From Agapanthus africanus (lineage: Eukaryota > Streptophyta > Magnoliopsida > Asparagales > Amaryllidaceae), in assembly GCA_030015575.1 (NCBI GenBank), contig CM057347.1, positions 408,860,248-408,924,247 on the forward strand: a stretch of DNA of 64,000 nt, read 5' to 3'. A program made the translations under genes and the position numbers. A model generated the notes under the pieces. That model saw only the letters and a list, made by a program, of their open reading frames with translations, was not told the DNA's origin and ran no database searches. Numbering within the stretch: the stretch's first letter is position 1; every line of letters starts with the position of its first letter. Of the stretch, positions 22,208 to 31,790 are shown in pieces.

Positions 22208-22301
22208 GGACCGAAACGTCCCTAAACTAACGATGGACCGCAATGTCCTAAAACTTGCAACTGACCGAGACGTCTATAAACTACTATGGATCGCAGCATC
22301 C
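22208..22301. repeat. Diverged GGAC/GTCC hairpin repeat after pol
   Basis: GGAC-cgaaac-GTCC (22208), GGAC-cgcaat-GTCC (22235), GAC-cgagac-GTC (22263) and GGAT-cgcagc-ATCC (22288-22301) follow with TAAACTA-type spacers. The last unit changes both arms together. It is related to the LTR repeat at 11864-12062. Confidence 0.8.
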
Positions 22302-22441
22302 CAAGGTTGACGCAAAAAAATAGGTACATCCATAAGCGAGATGGGCACGGATGAAAACCCGAAAGGGCTCCGTGAGTAAAAACAGCAGGACTACCGGCGA
22401 GTTTGTGAAAACCTGAAAGGGCGCAATCTCGTTAAAAGACA

Positions 22442-22613
22442 CTTGCAAGGTCCTCTCAACCCTGTAAAGAGAAAATACCTGCGTGAGATCCTTACGACTC
22501 ACAAGGGAGAAACACACTTAGGAACCCCCACGATTCCTAAGGAGAAATTACACTTACGAGATCATCACGACTCGTAAGGAGAACTCTCTTATGAGACCCT
22601 CATGGCTGATAAG
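22442..22613. repeat. Hairpin array 1 (five units)
   Basis: Units have a near-constant core ATC-CTTACGA or CCTCACGA and variable complementary arms: CTTGCAAGG/CCTGTAAAG (weak), GTGAG/CTCAC, CTTAGGAA/TTCCTAAG, CTTACGAG/CTCGTAAG, CTTATGAG/CTGATAAG. Units are joined by GGAGAAA(N)CAC-type spacers. Confidence 0.85.
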
Positions 22614-22804
22614 ATTCAAAATCCTTAAGCTACAGGGATCTGAACCTATTCTTAAGCCGTCATACACCTCAATTATGCCCTACAAGTGGTTCAATATTGA
22701 CCCTTGTATACAATCCACGGGCACGAATAAACATTTCCCTAACAAAGTCCCACCAGCGACTGGAGATATGCTCATACGGTGAACGACACTTGTGAGAAAA
22801 CACT

Positions 22805-22982
22805 CTTGTAAGATCCTTACGACTTATAAGACAATACACAATTAGGAATCCTCACGATTCCTAAGGAGAAAATGCATCTACGAGATCATCATGACTCGTA
22901 GGGATAAATACCTTTATGAGACACTTACGGCTCATAAAATCAAAAAGCCTTAGTCAACAGGATCCTAACCCTAATTGCTAAG
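22805..22982. repeat. Hairpin array 2
   Basis: Arms in order are CTTGTAAG/CTTATAAG, TTAGGAATC/GATTCCTAA, CTACGAG/CTCGTAG, TTTATGAG/CTCATAAA, then CTTAG/CTAAG. The order follows array 1, with small arm changes that mostly preserve pairing. Confidence 0.85.
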
Positions 22983-23164
22983 CCACCTTTGTTCGAACCG
23001 ACAAAGGCAGACGATGATTCGCTCCTGGCAATATCCTAGTTGTAGCGATACTGATGCCTAAATCGGTATCAAATCCCAAGTCCTTTCACGGCAAATGATG
23101 ATTCACTCCTGGAAATATTCCAGTCGTAGCGATGTTGATGCTGAGATTGGCACCAGATTCCAAG

Positions 23165-23420
23165 TTCCACACTCGCGATAAAAATTCAGCGAGCCAAAAA
23201 TGCATATGAAATAGCCGAAATGATGGGGCAACTTGCAACAAAATCAGCAAGTAAAAATATATGCATACAAAATAGCCGAAATGATTGGACAACTCGCAAT
23301 AAAAAACAGCGAGTAAAAAGAAAAAATAGCCGAAATGATTGGGCACCGCGAAAAATAGCTGAAATGATTGGGCAGTCACGACTTTCGCGATACAAAAAGC
23401 TGAAATGATAGAGCATCGCG
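23165..23420. repeat. Minisatellite built on GCCGAAATGATTGGGCA
   Basis: About six irregular units of 40-65 bases carry ATAGCCGAAATGATNGGGCA, often followed by ACTCGCAATAAAA and CAGCGAGTAAAAA (CTCGC/GCGAG pair). No coding sense. Confidence 0.8.
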
Positions 23421-23562
23421 GAAAGAAAAAAAATAATACATATAACTTGAAACTTTTGCCCTACATGTGAGATCACATCGATTTCTGTATACAATCCAGG
23501 GGCACAAACAAAAAGGGAACCATATCATCCCACTAGGCTCCATAAAAAAGAGAGCCAAGTCT

Positions 23563-23905
23563 CGATGGCAACATCTACAGTCTGGAGACCCACAACAGCG
23601 TTCCTCCTTATTCCAGCAGGATTCGGATGCGACAATCAATCTCGGAGCCACGGCAGAGCCCCTAGTTCCAGGTCTCGACGGCCACATCTACAGCCTGGAG
23701 ACCCACAACAGCGTTCCTCCTCATTCCAGCAGGATTCGGACGCGACAATCAATCTCGGAGCCACAGCAGAGTCCTTAGTTCCAAGTCTCGATGGCCACAT
23801 TTACAGCCTGGAGACCCACAACAGCGTTCCTTCTCATTCCAGCAAGATTCAGACGCGACAATCAACCTCGGAGCCATGGCAAAGTCCCCAGTTCTAAATC
23901 TCGAC
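23563..23905. repeat. Three tandem units of about 113 bp
   Basis: The word GGCCACATCTACAGCCTGG (with variants) starts units near 23563, 23677 and 23790. Each continues through CACAACAGCGTTCCT and CGACAATCAATCTCGGAGCC. A degraded fourth copy may follow. The open frames here follow the repeat phase and are not considered genes. Confidence 0.85.
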
Positions 23906-24032
23906 GGTTCACAAACAACCTAGAGAACACTTCGACATTCGTCTCATTACAGCAAACGCAACGTCAGCAAAGTGGAGCCATGGCAAAGTCCCTAGTTCCA
24001 GGACTCGGCGGTGCACAGACAACCGAGAGTCA

Positions 24033-24235
24033 ATCCTGACCCCGTATGGCTAAAGTCAATCCTGACCCCGTATGGCCAAAGTCAATCCTGACCCCGTTGG
24101 TTAAAGTTGATCCTGACCCCATATGGCCAAAGTCAACCCCTGACCCCATATAGCTAAAGTCAATCCTGACCTCATATGGCTAAAGTCAACCCCCCGACCC
24201 CGTGGAAAACGGCCAAAGTCAACCCTCGACCTCCC
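24033..24235. repeat. Tandem repeat of about 27 bp
   Basis: About seven units of AAAGTCAATCCTGACCCC plus GTATGGCT, with small changes, ending in AACCCTCGACC. Noncoding. Confidence 0.85.
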
Positions 24236-24281
24236 CGTCAAAGCAATGCTTTGATTCGGGAGCAGGACAACTCATCAATCA

Positions 24282-24497
24282 CTTACGAGTCCTCTCGACT
24301 TGTTAGGAAGAAAATTCCATTGTGAGATCCTTACGACTCTCAAGAGAAAAACACACTTAGAAATCCTCAAGATTTCTAAGGAGAAAAAACACCTACGAGA
24401 TCCTCTCGACTCGTAGGGAGAAAAGTCTTTGTGAGACCCCTCTCGGCTCATAAAGTTGAAAAGTCTTAGGTGGCAGATTCTAACCCTATCTCCTAAG
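24282..24497. repeat. Hairpin array 3
   Basis: Arms in order are CTTACGAG/CTTGTTAG (weak), TTGTGAG/CTCTCAA, CTTAGAAATC/GATTTCTAAG, CTACGAG/CTCGTAG, CTTTGTGAG/CTCATAAAG and CTTAGG/CCTAAG. The second strong hairpin differs from its partner in arrays 1 and 2 on both arms (GGAA/TTCC became GAAA/TTTC). Confidence 0.85.
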
Positions 24498-24720
24498 CCA
24501 TCACCACCCTGCAAAGAGTCCAAGATGGACAGCTACATACTATCTACAGGCTACACTTGCTAGAATCACATGGCAACAACACAGCAAAGAGAAGAAGGTG
24601 ACAATGGGAGAAGAAAAAATGTGCATCTTTTATTCATGAATTAAATTGGGTACAAGATGAATCATATAAGAGAATATAAAAAATGGATACATTACAAATG
24701 TTTAATTGATACAAAGATAG

Positions 24721-25389
24721 TTACTGAGAAGGGGGCATTTTCAATAAGTCAGCCAGTTGCTCGCGCGCTCCTCTCAACTCCTTTTCTTGGTCAGCCACTG
24801 TGGCCAGCTCCGCTTTGACTCAAGCCCGTTGCTGCAAGCCAGACAAAATTTTCTCATCGATTTCCCGTTGAGCAACTTCGCGATTCCGCTTAACCCGCTT
24901 CAGAAGGTTGAGCTTTTGTCTTAGTGCTAGTCCGTCCGAAATACATTGTCGCAAATTGTCAAAGACAGCCCTCAATTGCGCAGTGTTTGCTTCAACTTGG
25001 GCGCGCATCCGGGTGGATTCACCCGATGCCTCCTCGCATTCTTTCCGCCTCAGGGTCGCTTCTTGTTCGAAATGGCGGAAGAAGGGAACGCTCTACTCAA
25101 CCCATGCAGCCCGTTGAGAATTCAAAGCCAACATTTCTGGGACGGGACGCCTGAGCTCAATCTTATGCAGACAGGCCTCGATCTTCCTGCAGTAGTTTAC
25201 CCAAGACTCAACAACGCCCTCGCCATGGAAGTTCACGAGCATCGCAAACATGAGGTTAGCTTCAGCGGCAGAATCTGCAGCAGATGCAAAGGCCTCGGCG
25301 TCAAGGTCCTCGACGAACTCGCTTAACATCCGCAGGCTATTCGCAGCACCCCTGGAAGATGGGCGTTTAGCAAAAGGCCCTGCCGGCAT
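24721..25389 (-). pseudogene. Antisense ORF downstream of Tat pol, two in-frame stops
   Basis: A minus-strand frame runs from ATG at 25387-25389 to TAA at 24721-24723, 223 codons including the stop, interrupted by TAG at 25093-25095 and TGA at 24820-24822. The N part reads MPAGPFAKRPSSRGAANSLR and continues acidic. The C part is strongly helical and heptad-like (LRAVFDNLRQCISDGLALRQ, then KELRGAREQLADLL), suggesting a coiled coil. The 41 bases before the ATG are also open and are preceded by a good splice acceptor. Antisense ORFs in this position are known from some Tat elements. I do not recognise a domain. Confidence 0.65.
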
Positions 25390-25430
25390 GGGAATCTGAG
25401 ACTCGAAGGGAGCTGAAGTCGGTGTGATTG

Positions 25431-25444
25431 CTGTAAAACAAATT
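25431..25444 (-). other. Possible splice acceptor before the antisense ORF
   Basis: The minus strand reads AATTTGTTTTACAG then CAATCAC. This is a pyrimidine-rich acceptor, and the frame from 25430 to the ATG is open, so the ATG at 25389 may or may not be the true start. Confidence 0.4.
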
Positions 25445-25552
25445 TATTCAATGCTCAGCAGCAGGAAACAAATTTTGAAAATCTGAAGGAGAATTAATTC
25501 TCAGAAAACAAGAAAGAAGATGAATAGATATCGTCTCAAGGGCCAGAGGCCC

Positions 25553-25560
25553 TATTTATA
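25553..25560 (-). promoter_or_regulatory. TATA box for antisense transcription
   Basis: The minus strand reads CCTATAAATAGGGCC, a textbook plant TATA box, about 165 bases upstream of the antisense ATG. No other ATG lies between them. It lies just inside the 3' LTR boundary in the unique internal region. Confidence 0.6.
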
Positions 25561-25650
25561 GGCACTGAGAGTCATTTCAACTACTAAGTTGATCTAAGGG
25601 CGCAGATGCTGCCACAGCTGCACTCACGTGTAATCCACGTGAGCGCAGCG

Positions 25651-25663
25651 GTGGGGGGGCATT
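25651..25663 (+). other. Tat polypurine tract
   Basis: GTGGGGGGGCATT immediately precedes the 3' LTR start TGTTTCCCCC. A G-run at this place fits plus-strand priming. Confidence 0.75.
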
Positions 25664-28419
25664 TGTTTCCCCCAATCAGAGCAAAACTTTGCTCAAATTT
25701 TCAAAATTTGAAATGAAGCAACGCTTCATAAAAGCGCTAGCAAGCAGCACTCACGTGCAGAGCACGGGTGCGCTAGCGCTAAGAGCACCAGCGCTAAGAA
25801 GCAGCGCTCACGTGCAGAGCACAAGTGCGCTAGTGCTAAGAGTGCCAGCGCTCCAGCGCTCTGAATCAGCGCTCACATGCAAAGCACGAGTGCGCTAGCG
25901 CTAGAACTAAATGTTCCCCACCGTTGGATCAAAGATCCAACAAAGATGGTAAATCATCAAGTTACCAGAATAAAATTCTGTTAAGAAAACATTCTTCAGA
26001 ATCTTTCCAAACAAAAAGATTTTGCTCTGTAAATCAGAGCACCGTCGGATCAATGATCCGATGGTAATTAAAAATCACTAAAATACAGAATAAATTCTGT
26101 GTAGGGAAAGATTTCCCAATCTTGTTAAAAACAAAAAGATTGCCTTCTGTAAATCAGAAGCCCTTGGATCAAAAATCCAACGGGAGAAATATCCCCAAAT
26201 CAATTAGAGAAAAGATCTCCTTAACTGATTGGACATATCAGCCTTCACTATATAAAATCCCCAAGACTTCAAGTCTCACAGAAAGTAACCCCCCTATAAG
26301 CTTTGAGAAATTCCAAAGAAAAGAGCAAGCTCTAAGAAGAAGAACTTTTCTTCAGGGTAAAAAACAGAGAGATAAAAAATCTCATCAGGAAAAGAACTTA
26401 GTTCTTATGTTAGATAATAGATCTTTAAGACAAACTGTCTTTCTCAAAAGAGATTATAACATCTCATTATAAAAAGGGGGAGAATAATTCAATTCTCTTA
26501 GGATCACAGATCCATAAGGGCAAAGCCTTTCACATAAGAGATTGAAATATCTCCTATAAAAATAAGAATTTTGTTCTTAGATCCACAAGACAAAGTCTCT
26601 TATAAGAGAGAATTTAATTCTCAGAGTGCAAAGATGCCTATAAAGAGCCTCAGCGCTCCAATTAAAAGAAGCGCTTCAACACTTCAAATCTAGCGCACAG
26701 CGCTACAGAGCCTTAGCGCTCCAAAACTCACAAGAAGCGCCTTACGCTCATTATCTGGCGCATAGCGCCAAGCACGCCACGTGCTCCTCACGTTTGCGCT
26801 ACTTAACAGAAGCGCCTTGCGCTCATTATCTGGCGCACTACGCCAAGCGTGCCACGTGCTCCTCACGTGTGTGCTATTTTACAGAAGCCCCCAGCGCTCC
26901 AAATCTAGCGCACAGCGCTCCAAGTTTAAAGAAGCACCTCAGCGCTTCAAGGTCTGGTGCATAGCGCAAAGCGCGCCACGTGCTCCGCACGTGTGCACTA
27001 CTTAACAGAAGCACTTTGCGCTCATTGTCTGGCGTACAGCGCCAAGCGCGCCACGTGCTCCTCACGTGTCCGCTACTTAAAAGAAGCGCTCTGCACTTAT
27101 TGACTGACGCACGGCGCCAAGCGCGCCACATGCTCCTTACGTGTGCACTGAGAGAACATAAATTGTTCTTTAAATGATAAAGCCCAGAGCTACAATGAGT
27201 GCTCAACACTCAATAAAAGACAAAAAGATTGTCAAAGCCCAAGCCAATGCTCAGCATTTTAACTGAATGGGCCGAGCCCAAGTTGGCCACAGATCCCTAT
27301 TTCAGATCAATTGAGCTCATATGCTCATAAATCTTTGATCGTAGTCCGAAATTGGACTACAGATCTCCCAAACAATATTAGTTTAAGGGTACATCTCTTC
27401 ACTCCTCTGATATTTGTCATTGTAATCCTTCAACGTCTTCAGAGAGGTGACGGGTCCCGACAACCAGACATTCCATGGACTGTGGGGTCCTTAAACTCAT
27501 GGACTATGAGTCCTTAAACTTTATGGACTGTGGGGTCCTTAAACTCATGGACTATGATGTCCTTAAACTTAATGGACTGTGGGGTCCTTAAACTCATGGA
27601 CTATGATGTCCTTAAACTCATGGACTATGATGTCCTTAAACTTTATGGACTGTGGGGTCCTTAAACTCATGGACTATGATGTCCTTAAACTTTATAGACT
27701 ATGATGTCTTTAAACTACTACGGACTGTGGGGTCCTTAAACTCATGGACTATGATGTCCTTAAACTTTACAGACTATGACGTCTTTAAACTCGACTGCAA
27801 AGTCCCTAAACTAAAACAATAGAGTTCAAATGCTCTTTTGTTGGATTTAAATGATCCTGTTAAGTAGATCTTAGTCTAAAATTAGACTAACGTATTCTTA
27901 AGAAACTGTTAAGTTGATCTTAGTCTAAAATTAGACTAACGTATCCTTAACAAACGTTTAAGTTGATCTTAGTCTCAAATGAGACTAACGTATCCTTAAA
28001 CCCAAACCAAAACCCAAATCTAAGAAAATACGGATTTGGACTAATCCATGCCCTACGGGCGACAACATACATTAGTCTCCGTATACAATCCACGGGCAAC
28101 CAAAAACAAAACAAACACACACGACACGAAGTGACCATCTGGAGAAGGAGAAAATTGCTACCGCGGTGCAGTAGCGTAATTTACTGCAGGGGCTTGCGCC
28201 TGCAGGGAAGAGCGTCCCCACAATCAAAAACCCCTCAAACGAGGGGGAATCTGACGAAGTTTGCTACATCGGCCGCATCCGTCTAAAGCTTCGATACACG
28301 GTTCCATAAATCAACTTGGCATCTTCGGAGAGGTGGACGGATAAAGCCAAATAGTATCTGCCCCCAAATTCAGGAAAGACGAACCTACACGGTCGCGTCT
28401 CTGTATTCGGAGGGGAACA
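25664..28419 (+). mobile_element. Tat 3' LTR
   Basis: Same order as the 5' LTR, with its TATA box at 26249-26256, the hairpin runs (about 25905-26200 and 26300-26620), the GC-rich repeats (about 26640-27150), a longer GGAC/GTCC array (27476-27790) and TTAGTCTAA units (27863-28000). It ends GGAGGGGAACA followed by the GTGAC duplication. Scattered single-base differences from the 5' LTR show it is not a very recent insertion. Confidence 0.92.
26249..26256 (+). promoter_or_regulatory. TATA box of the Tat 3' LTR
   Basis: TATATAAA in CACTATATAAAATCC. Equivalent to 10632-10639. Confidence 0.65.
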
Positions 28420-28424
28420 GTGAC
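28420..28424. repeat. Target site duplication GTGAC, right copy
   Basis: Matches 10042-10046. Copia leader sequence resumes directly after it. Confidence 0.95.
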
Positions 28425-28789
28425 ATCATCCTCAACCCGGAAGTGCCCCAATAAAAGAATATTACATACAAGATTTTACATGAATGAAAATTAAAAACTC
28501 TCATCTCACATAAAAAAAACCGGCTATTCAAAATACGACGATCCAATATAACATATCATAGCAACACATAACATCACATGTCATCAACGTAAGTAAATAT
28601 GCGCATCCCAGTTGTCGTTGACATATAGCACCGAAACCGGCGATACACCACATATTACACTTACGGTCGCAGAAAAGAAAGTGAAAAACTACAACAGTTG
28701 GAATCTGCAACCATCATAGACATCATAAACCCAATGTATCACATACTTTGGATTTCATGTCTAACCAAATAAATTCCTTAGACATCACA

Positions 28790-29165
28790 TGCCTAACAAT
28801 TATAAACCCCGTATTTTAGTCTCGATATTGAAAACACTTTCCAATAACCTATCGGGTAATTCAACAAGATTCTCGATAACCTGATCAAATGCTCGTCAGA
28901 AACTTTAGTGGACAGCCGCACCCCCCGATGCCATCGACAAAGTGCACTAAGGCGGAACACCGCTGTCGTGACCACCCGAACGGATGCTTTTGGCGACGGG
29001 GTTCTCCTACAGTCACTTGGTCGGGGCTATGAGGCATGGCTATCTAGTAAGGTTGCCCGGCGAGTATCCGCGTATACTACGTAATTACAACGGACTTTTG
29101 ATCAACATCAAAATCCCGTGGCAACCGATCAAATGAGACTAAACTGCTAGATTTATAAATTTCAA
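28790..29165. other. Block present in region 2 leader but absent from region 1
   Basis: Between homologous flanks (CATGTCTAACC on the left, TTATCTCATAACT and TGGATTCCAAATATTG on the right) region 2 holds about 0.38 kb with no counterpart at 4860-4890. It is less AT-rich than its surroundings. I do not recognise it. It is either an insertion here or a deletion in region 1. Confidence 0.5.
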
Positions 29166-29763
29166 ACTAGTTATCTCATAACTAATTGTGTGGATTCCAA
29201 ATATTGTATCACAATCACAGATAGCTAGATGAAGTTAAAGTTTTCGATCGAATAAGCAAGTACCTAAAATTTCCCAAACAGCTCAACACTTGAGCGGAGT
29301 TTAAAAGGTCCCCATAACATGCAACAGCTCCTATGAACCAGCCGTAGAAGGGTCAACCAATGCCTCACCTGTGGCACCGCTGAACTACCACAAATCCTAG
29401 GGTTTAGTAGCGGTTCTGACGGTCACAGAATCGAGTTAAGGTTTCGTTCTTCTAGAGGGTTCACAGAATCGCTTGCATAACTTTCTGAAAATTTTAAACT
29501 CGGAAAAAATCCAACTCTTGAAAAATTTCCAGCGGGGAAAAATTGGGTTATTGATATCCGTTCGAACTTTTTAACATCGTCTAAATAACCCGAATACATG
29601 TTAGAATTATGACTGCGAAACACTCCGAGTTGCCTTTGCAGAAAGTTAACATCACATGCAAATTTAGCAAAAACAAACAACACCTGAAATACCAAAACCC
29701 AGAGACTGGAACACCCTGAAAATTTGAAGTCAAAACACCCAAATTGGGCCGAGCTTGCCGGAT

Positions 29764-29768
29764 TTTAG
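29764..29768. repeat. Target site duplication TTTAG, left copy
   Basis: TTTAG before TGTAACACC matches TTTAG at 42146-42150 after GTGACA. Confidence 0.92.
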
Positions 29769-30213
29769 TGTAACACCTTAGGATGTGTTTAGTGGCTAAT
29801 TATATTTAAATAATGATTTTTAATAAAAAGTTTACCAAATTAATTTTCAAATATTTTATCAAATTTAATGAATATTTTATTAGAATTTTTCTAGGCTTGC
29901 ACACACATGTGCATGTAAACTAGGGCTTAAATGGGTTTAGACCATGATTAGCAACCATAGTGGACTAACCATCTTGTTAAGCCACTTTGGATTTTTATTA
30001 AGGGTTTTGGGGTTAATTGTTTTTTTTCTTTCAAATGGATTACTGTTTTGGGTTTGACTTGGTGAGAGAGAGAGAGTGTGCATGATGGCCTCATGGCTTA
30101 AGCCATGCCTTCATTAAATGAAGAGAGAGATGGGGGTTGACTAGCCTTAGCTCTCATTTCTTTTGTCTTGCCGCTCATTTTTCTCACATCTCTCACTCAC
30201 ACACGCACACAAT

Positions 30214-30335
30214 ACAACACCAGCAGCAGCAAGCAGCAACAACAGCAACAGCATGGAGCAGCAGCAGCAACAGAAGCCTCAGTAGCAACAGCAACAGCTT
30301 CAGCATTAGCAACAGCTCCAGCAGCAACAGCGGCA
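30214..30335 (+). repeat. CAG/CAA-rich simple sequence
   Basis: Irregular CAGCAGCAACAGCAACAGC-type sequence on the plus strand. The shorter counterpart is at 39042-39150. The frame through it (Ser-rich) is not counted as a gene. Confidence 0.8.
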
Positions 30336-31511
30336 CCTCTTTCTCTTCTCCTCCCTCTTCCTGCTTCGTAGGGTCGAGAGTGAGGTATAAGATCTGAGCC
30401 TAACTTCCTTTTGCTAAACTTATGTGTAGAATTAGCTTCGTTAGTGATAAAAGTGAGTTTTTGTGCTAAATATGGTGTTTTGTGTGAAGTTGTGGCCAAG
30501 TGATGATTGTGATGGTTAGACTAACTTAGTTAAGTGTTATTAGAGCCACATAAACCTAGCTTTAACCCAGATTTTACCAAAATACCCTAGGATTCCATTT
30601 TGTGCAAAATTTAACGTTTTAAAGTGAATTTTTAGCTTTCTGTGATCTGCTATAGACCCGGGTATTTAAGAGAAAATCTGAGTTAACTGTAGCCTACTTT
30701 TTAGACCCTGATCACACCACCAGAGAACGAGACCCTCTACCCAAGTTTTGGCCGCCGATTTATTCTTTCTGGCCATAATTTGCGGCCAGATGAGGGAGTC
30801 TTGGGGTTGGGTTTGTGTGGGTAGGTGTCTGCTGTACATTTGAAGCCTGTGGTATGTGCAATTTTGTAAGTTTTCACCTGTGTCAAAATCTGGAACCATA
30901 GATCGTTTTTCCAATACGTTTTGTTTACGCAGCACGTGTGATACGTGAGTGGGTTCTGTGATCCAGCGTGTCGCGACGTGTCAATGTAGCTTTGGACGCG
31001 TATACGCACGTTTCAGCGTAACGGACACACGCGCGTTTAGTTCACGACGCGAGTTTCTCGTTTGATTTCGATATCGCGTTTTGCGAGATATTTTGCTTAT
31101 ATGGATTCCTTATGTAAATTCCAGGTTCGCAGGCGGGTAGGTCGGATACCGCAAAGAAAGGGAAGCAAGTGGTCGGCTACGCTTAGCACGCGACCAGGTG
31201 AGTAGATTTAACATCTACGGGGAAATCGCCCGTATGGCGTTAAGCGTCAGGGCGTGATAGGATATTTAGTCGTAGATGTTATGTGTACTATTGTATCATA
31301 CCCTCTTTGTTGCATGTAGAAATGCTAATTATAGAACACTGCACTGTCACTAACGGTTAAACTGCACGAGCACTATTTGAATGTTACACTCACACCGTTA
31401 GTGATTGCCATGACACTCGCACTATAGGATTGCTACGAATTTTATATCGTCTTGATTTCCGCATCATTGATGATTGTCATGACTATTCGCATTTTGGCAT
31501 ATACATATATT

Positions 31512-31790
31512 GATATCTTCATACCTGCGCACATGCACACTGTATATTCATACCAGTGCACACATATATTGATATCTTCATACGTGCGCACATGCACACT
31601 GTATATTCATACCAGTGCACACATATATTGATATCTTTATACCTGCGCACATGCACACTGTATATTCATACCAGTGCACACATATATTGATATCTTCATA
31701 CCTGCGCACATGCACACTGTATATTCATACCAGTGCACACATATATTGATATCTTCATACTTGCGCACATGCACACTGTATTTTCATAGT
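31512..31790. repeat. Five tandem 59 bp units in the 5' LTR
   Basis: GATATCTTCATACCTGCGCA begins units at 31512, 31571, 31630, 31689 and 31748 (minor changes). The 3' LTR lacks the whole array near 40322 (CATATACTATTTTCATAG). Confidence 0.9.

Larger units (their letters stand above)
10047..28419 (+). mobile_element. Tat-lineage Ty3/gypsy retrotransposon, complete, 18.4 kb
   Basis: It has TG...CA ends, two LTRs of about 2.6 and 2.8 kb, a primer site, a purine tract and a clean 5 bp duplication. The coding order is gag, protease, RT, RNase H, a second archaeal-type RNase H and integrase without a chromodomain. Two RNase H domains, the VFDRL repeats in gag and the CHHC fingers identify the Tat lineage. 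An antisense ORF lies downstream of pol, as known in some Tat elements. All frames carry stops or shifts, so it is not autonomous now. Confidence 0.92.
28425..29768 (-). other. Copia leader of region 2, second segment
   Basis: Continues the homology to region 1 from about 4525 to 5340 (GGAAGTGCCCCAATAAAAGAAT, CCGTAGAAGGGTCA, GAGTTAAGGTTT). It includes CTCAA-CAC-TTGAG near 29283 and TAGTTAT-CTC-ATAACTA near 29168. Interrupted at 29768 by the Tekay-type element. No gene seen. Confidence 0.75.

Noticed and set aside
23467..24039. Frames of about 100 codons in the 113 bp repeats
   Set aside because: Repeat-driven, with three frames open in parallel and no domain.
22442..24497. CRISPR-like array
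   Set aside because: Regular hairpins with spacers recall one, but the variable part is the stem and the constant part the loop, units touch with short common linkers, and the setting is a plant retrotransposon.
30137..30397. Ser/Asn-rich ORF in the Tekay-type LTR
   Set aside because: Follows the CAG/CAA simple repeat and is frameshifted in the other LTR copy.
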